Part shown: one piece after another, positions 23,264-25,583 of the stretch | Numbering within the stretch: position 1 is the stretch's first letter | Layout: every line of letters begins with the position of its first letter | NCBI GenBank assembly: GCA_030628905.1 | Contig: DAOVQB010000042.1 | Location: forward strand, 1-25,583 | DNA: 25,583 nt | Source: DAOVQB01 sp023128935 | GTDB lineage: Bacteria; Eisenbacteria; RBG-16-71-46; CAIMUX01; WJJG01 | Direction: 5' to 3' | Position numbers and translations under genes: made by a program | Notes under the pieces: model-generated | What the model was told of the DNA's origin: nothing | Seen by the model: only the letters and a program-made list of their open reading frames with translations | Database searches by the model: none

Positions 23264-25583
23264 ATGAGCACTTCTCCAGGCTGCAACTCGGATGCGTTGG
23301 GGTGGAGTTTCTCCTACGACATTGCAGGACGGCCATCCCTGCTCATCAGCCCGGGGGGGAGTGAGACGCGCTTTGACTATAACACAGACACGCGCCAACG
23401 GGTGCGGGAGACTCGTCGCACCGATGCCGACGGTTCGCAGGTCACGCATGTGTTCGATACGTTCGGCCGTCGCGTCCGAATGACGGATCCGCAGGGCGAG
23501 ACGCGCTACACCTACGATTCGTTGGGACGTCTCGCCAAGGTTGAGCGCAGTGGCTTGCCGACGTTGCAGTATGAGTACAACAACCTGGGCTGGCCGGTTC
23601 GCACTCTTGTTGGCCAAGATCACGAGATTCGACGATCCTACGACTTCCTCGGTCGGCTCGAGGTGCTCGAGACGGCTGCCGGCAGGATCATCTTTGAGTA
23701 CCAAACAGGCCAAGGTAAAACGATCAGGCGATTACCAAATGGTGTTTGGACAGTGTGGGAGACATCAGCGGACGGACGGCTGTCGGAAATCGGTCACGTC
23801 GATGCGAGTAATCGAGTCTTGCTCAAGTTCAACTACATCTATCGGGTGGATGGTCTCATCGCGCAGGCAATCGAGTGGAACCGTGAGCGTGGCGAGCGTA
23901 GGCTGGAGTATGCCTATGACCTCGCCAAGCGATTGGTAAGGGTTGTCGACAGTACCGGACCGTTGCACGAGTACGAGTACGACCAGCTGAGCAACCGTGT
24001 GAGGGCTAGACTGGACGGCAAACACGTATCGGCGAGCGAGTGTGACTGGGCAGGCCGACTGAATCGACTGAACGGGCGTGAATGTTCGTGCGACATCGAC
24101 GGCAACCAGACAACCGTGGCACGCGAGAGCGTGCAACATCGCTTTGGCTTCGGCGCAGGGAATCGGCTACTCAGCGTGGCGGGGAACGGGGAGGAGGTTG
24201 CCTATTTAATCGACGGAGATGGACAACTTATTGCGCGCACCGTCGGGAGTAGGAGGATCAGTTTCACCTCTGAGCCGTTTCGTCATATATGGCGCCCTGT
24301 TCAGGGCGACTCATCTGGAGGAGACAGCACGCTCTATGTTTGGGAAGGTGATGGCCTTCTGGCCACGGTCAAGGAAGGCAAGGCCAGTTTCTTCTTGCAC
24401 GACCACCTAGGATCCTCACGCTGCCTTCTGAATGAGACAGGCCGCGCCATGCGCTATTGCGACTACGATCCGTACGGAGTCCCGCTGAATCAGATCGATG
24501 ATGATGAGCTTTCGCCGGGATTCGCCGGTCTTATCTGGGATCCTCGTGCAGAAATCTACTTTGCTGGAGCTCGCGCCTACGATCCGAGGCTAGGGCGGTT
24601 CCTTCAACCGGACCCTCGGATGAAGGTTCCTGTAGGTGCTCCGGAGGGTCCTATTTCTTATGTGTATTGTGGCGGAGACCCCGTGAATTTCTCTGACAGA
24701 GACGGAGCAGAGCGGCGGCACTTCTCCCTTGCCCCTGAGCGTCCGCAACGACCGGAGAGTGGAGCCGGTCACGACGCTGTGCAAGACTATCTTGCCAACA
24801 TGGCTCTGTACCACGCGTGGGAAGCTGAACATTCTTCAAGTCTCTTGGGGCGGTTGGCACACCATTTTGGAGTTTGGACCACGGCGACTCAAGCCGCTAT
24901 TCACGATATTCCCCAAGAGATACTCGATGATTGTAAATACTACTGGACAACACCTGTCCGGGACACGGTCGTCAGACAGATCCTGAGAAACGCATTGGCT
25001 CTAGGAAACAACGACTTTCAAGAAGCTCAGAACAGCATTAGAAATTGGCGCAATTGGACCCCCGATAAAGACTGCCGAAGCTATGGAGACATGTTTCCGG
25101 ATGCGACTCCTCCAACTGCCGCGGAGATCCAGGGTGCCGGAAACTACGCAACAGCCAGAGCAATCTCAAACGTCTGTCCAGTGATTGGTCAAGGGGTGGC
25201 GGCAATCGCCATTCCCGGATGGGCATTGGCACACTTCATATTGGAGAATACGCCGATACCACCCAGCTTCTTCAGTGGCATCCAAGACGAGATGGCTTGG
25301 GTACGACAGACTGTTCATACTCACTGGTACTCATACAAAGCTATCCTGGATAGCTTCTTGCCCTGGAAACCTGTGGTGGACCCAGGCAAAGGTGACTTTC
25401 TGTCGGGCACCAATGACCAAGGTGAGTATGATTCGGAGTATCTCTCATCAGAGTGTGCGGAGGATGGAGAGTCGCACAAATGGGGTGGGGTGGGGGGTGG
25501 TCCTCCTCCCCCTCCCCCTCCCGCGGCGCCACCGGGTGGAGGAGGCGGCGGACCTGCGCCTCCTCCACCTCCCGCACCGGCAC
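23264..25583 (+). CDS. RHS/YD-repeat protein with variable C-terminus (3' end beyond window)
   Basis: The ATG at 23264 lies 7 bases after GGAGG, and the frame stays open for 773 codons to the right edge. Residues about 15-300 carry YD-type repeats (YDIAGRPS, FDTFGRRV, YDSLGRLA, YDFLGRLE, YDLAKRLV). The RHS core signature follows: HDHLGSSR (near 379), YDPYGVPL, ARAYDPRLGRFLQPDP (about 436-452) and YVYCGGDPVNFSDRDG (about 466-481). Beyond it is an unrelated C-terminal region of at least 290 residues with no recognised toxin motif, ending in Gly/Pro-rich low complexity. In RHS proteins this tail is usually a swapped toxin encapsulated by the repeat shell. There is no signal peptide, and the N-terminal part is much shorter than in typical RHS proteins of over 1200 residues, so it may be truncated or an orphan module. 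Confidence 0.88.
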   Translation, partial: MSTSPGCNSDALGWSFSYDIAGRPSLLISPGGSETRFDYNTDTRQRVRETRRTDADGSQVTHVFDTFGRRVRMTDPQGETRYTYDSLGRLAKVERSGLPTLQYEYNNLGWPVRTLVGQDHEIRRSYDFLGRLEVLETAAGRIIFEYQTGQGKTIRRLPNGVWTVWETSADGRLSEIGHVDASNRVLLKFNYIYRVDGLIAQAIEWNRERGERRLEYAYDLAKRLVRVVDSTGPLHEYEYDQLSNRVRARLDGKHVSASECDWAGRLNRLNGRECSCDIDGNQTTVARESVQHRFGFGAGNRLLSVAGNGEEVAYLIDGDGQLIARTVGSRRISFTSEPFRHIWRPVQGDSSGGDSTLYVWEGDGLLATVKEGKASFFLHDHLGSSRCLLNETGRAMRYCDYDPYGVPLNQIDDDELSPGFAGLIWDPRAEIYFAGARAYDPRLGRFLQPDPRMKVPVGAPEGPISYVYCGGDPVNFSDRDGAERRHFSLAPERPQRPESGAGHDAVQDYLANMALYHAWEAEHSSSLLGRLAHHFGVWTTATQAAIHDIPQEILDDCKYYWTTPVRDTVVRQILRNALALGNNDFQEAQNSIRNWRNWTPDKDCRSYGDMFPDATPPTAAEIQGAGNYATARAISNVCPVIGQGVAAIAIPGWALAHFILENTPIPPSFFSGIQDEMAWVRQTVHTHWYSYKAILDSFLPWKPVVDPGKGDFLSGTNDQGEYDSEYLSSECAEDGESHKWGGVGGGPPPPPPPAAPPGGGGGGPAPPPPPAPA
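25482..25583 (+). repeat. G-run / C-run low-complexity segment coding Gly and Pro stretches
   Basis: A G-rich run (25482-25500) is followed directly by a C-rich run (25502-25522), then alternating GGA/GGC and CCT/CCA codons to the window end. On the protein level this gives consecutive Gly and Pro stretches. The DNA could fold back on itself or form a G-quadruplex; assembly errors are more likely than usual here. Confidence 0.7.

Noticed and set aside
1..25583. CRISPR arrays, tRNA or rRNA genes, transposase or recombinase genes
   Set aside because: None was found: no regularly spaced identical repeats, no cloverleaf-like segments noticed and no DDE, tyrosine or serine recombinase motifs in any long frame.

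Overview
The window looks like a piece of an uncultured, moderately GC-rich Gram-negative bacterium, most likely from the FCB or Planctomycetes-related assemblage of candidate phyla. The signs are a very large surface protein with DUF11 repeats and a FlgD/T9SS-like C-terminal module, PEGA and Pmp-like repeat proteins, a DUF1598-type secreted protein, and consistent AGGAGG ribosome binding sites. No rRNA, tRNA, CRISPR array or transposase gene was found. The lineage is an inference from domain content, not from a marker gene.

Layout. (1) Bases 1-2232, minus strand: a tightly overlapping operon of a membrane-anchored von Willebrand factor A protein and two multi-pass membrane proteins; the last one runs off the left edge. 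(2) Bases 2580-3524, plus strand: a stand-alone calcineurin-like metallophosphoesterase. (3) Bases 8107-3665, minus strand: a four-gene exported-protein operon (small signal-peptide/TM protein, TPR protein, DUF1598-like protein with a barrel-like C-terminus, second signal-peptide/TM protein). (4) Bases 8635-13380, plus strand, the most striking part: a coiled-coil / retropepsin-like / TIR protein followed 18 bases later by a 1097-residue protein that joins a sigma-54-activator-type AAA+ domain, a RelA/SpoT (p)ppGpp-synthetase-like domain, TPRs and a C-terminal LSDAT (TRPM-type SLOG) domain. (5) Bases 13564-17055, plus strand: a secreted FG-GAP/VCBS-like protein, then a TIR-TM-4xPEGA protein with a small TPR/TM partner; an 82-bp direct repeat lies just before the second TIR gene. 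(6) Bases 17291-22678: a 1795-residue secreted surface protein. (7) Bases 23264 to the right edge: an RHS/YD-repeat protein with a variable C-terminus, incomplete at the window end.

How the parts may work together: TIR domains can hydrolyse NAD+ or make ADP-ribose-type signals, SLOG/LSDAT domains are predicted sensors of nucleotide-derived ligands, and RelA/SpoT domains make alarmone-type nucleotides. The 8635-13380 gene pair can therefore be read as a nucleotide-signal relay: the TIR protein makes a signal, the SLOG senses it, and AAA+/RSH responds. That resembles known conflict and immunity logic in an architecture I do not recognise as a described system. A second TIR with an extracytoplasmic PEGA sensor-like region, several exported TPR and beta-rich proteins and a polymorphic-toxin-like RHS gene suggest an envelope-sensing or conflict island. 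Function is inference from domains; no experiment or database search was available.
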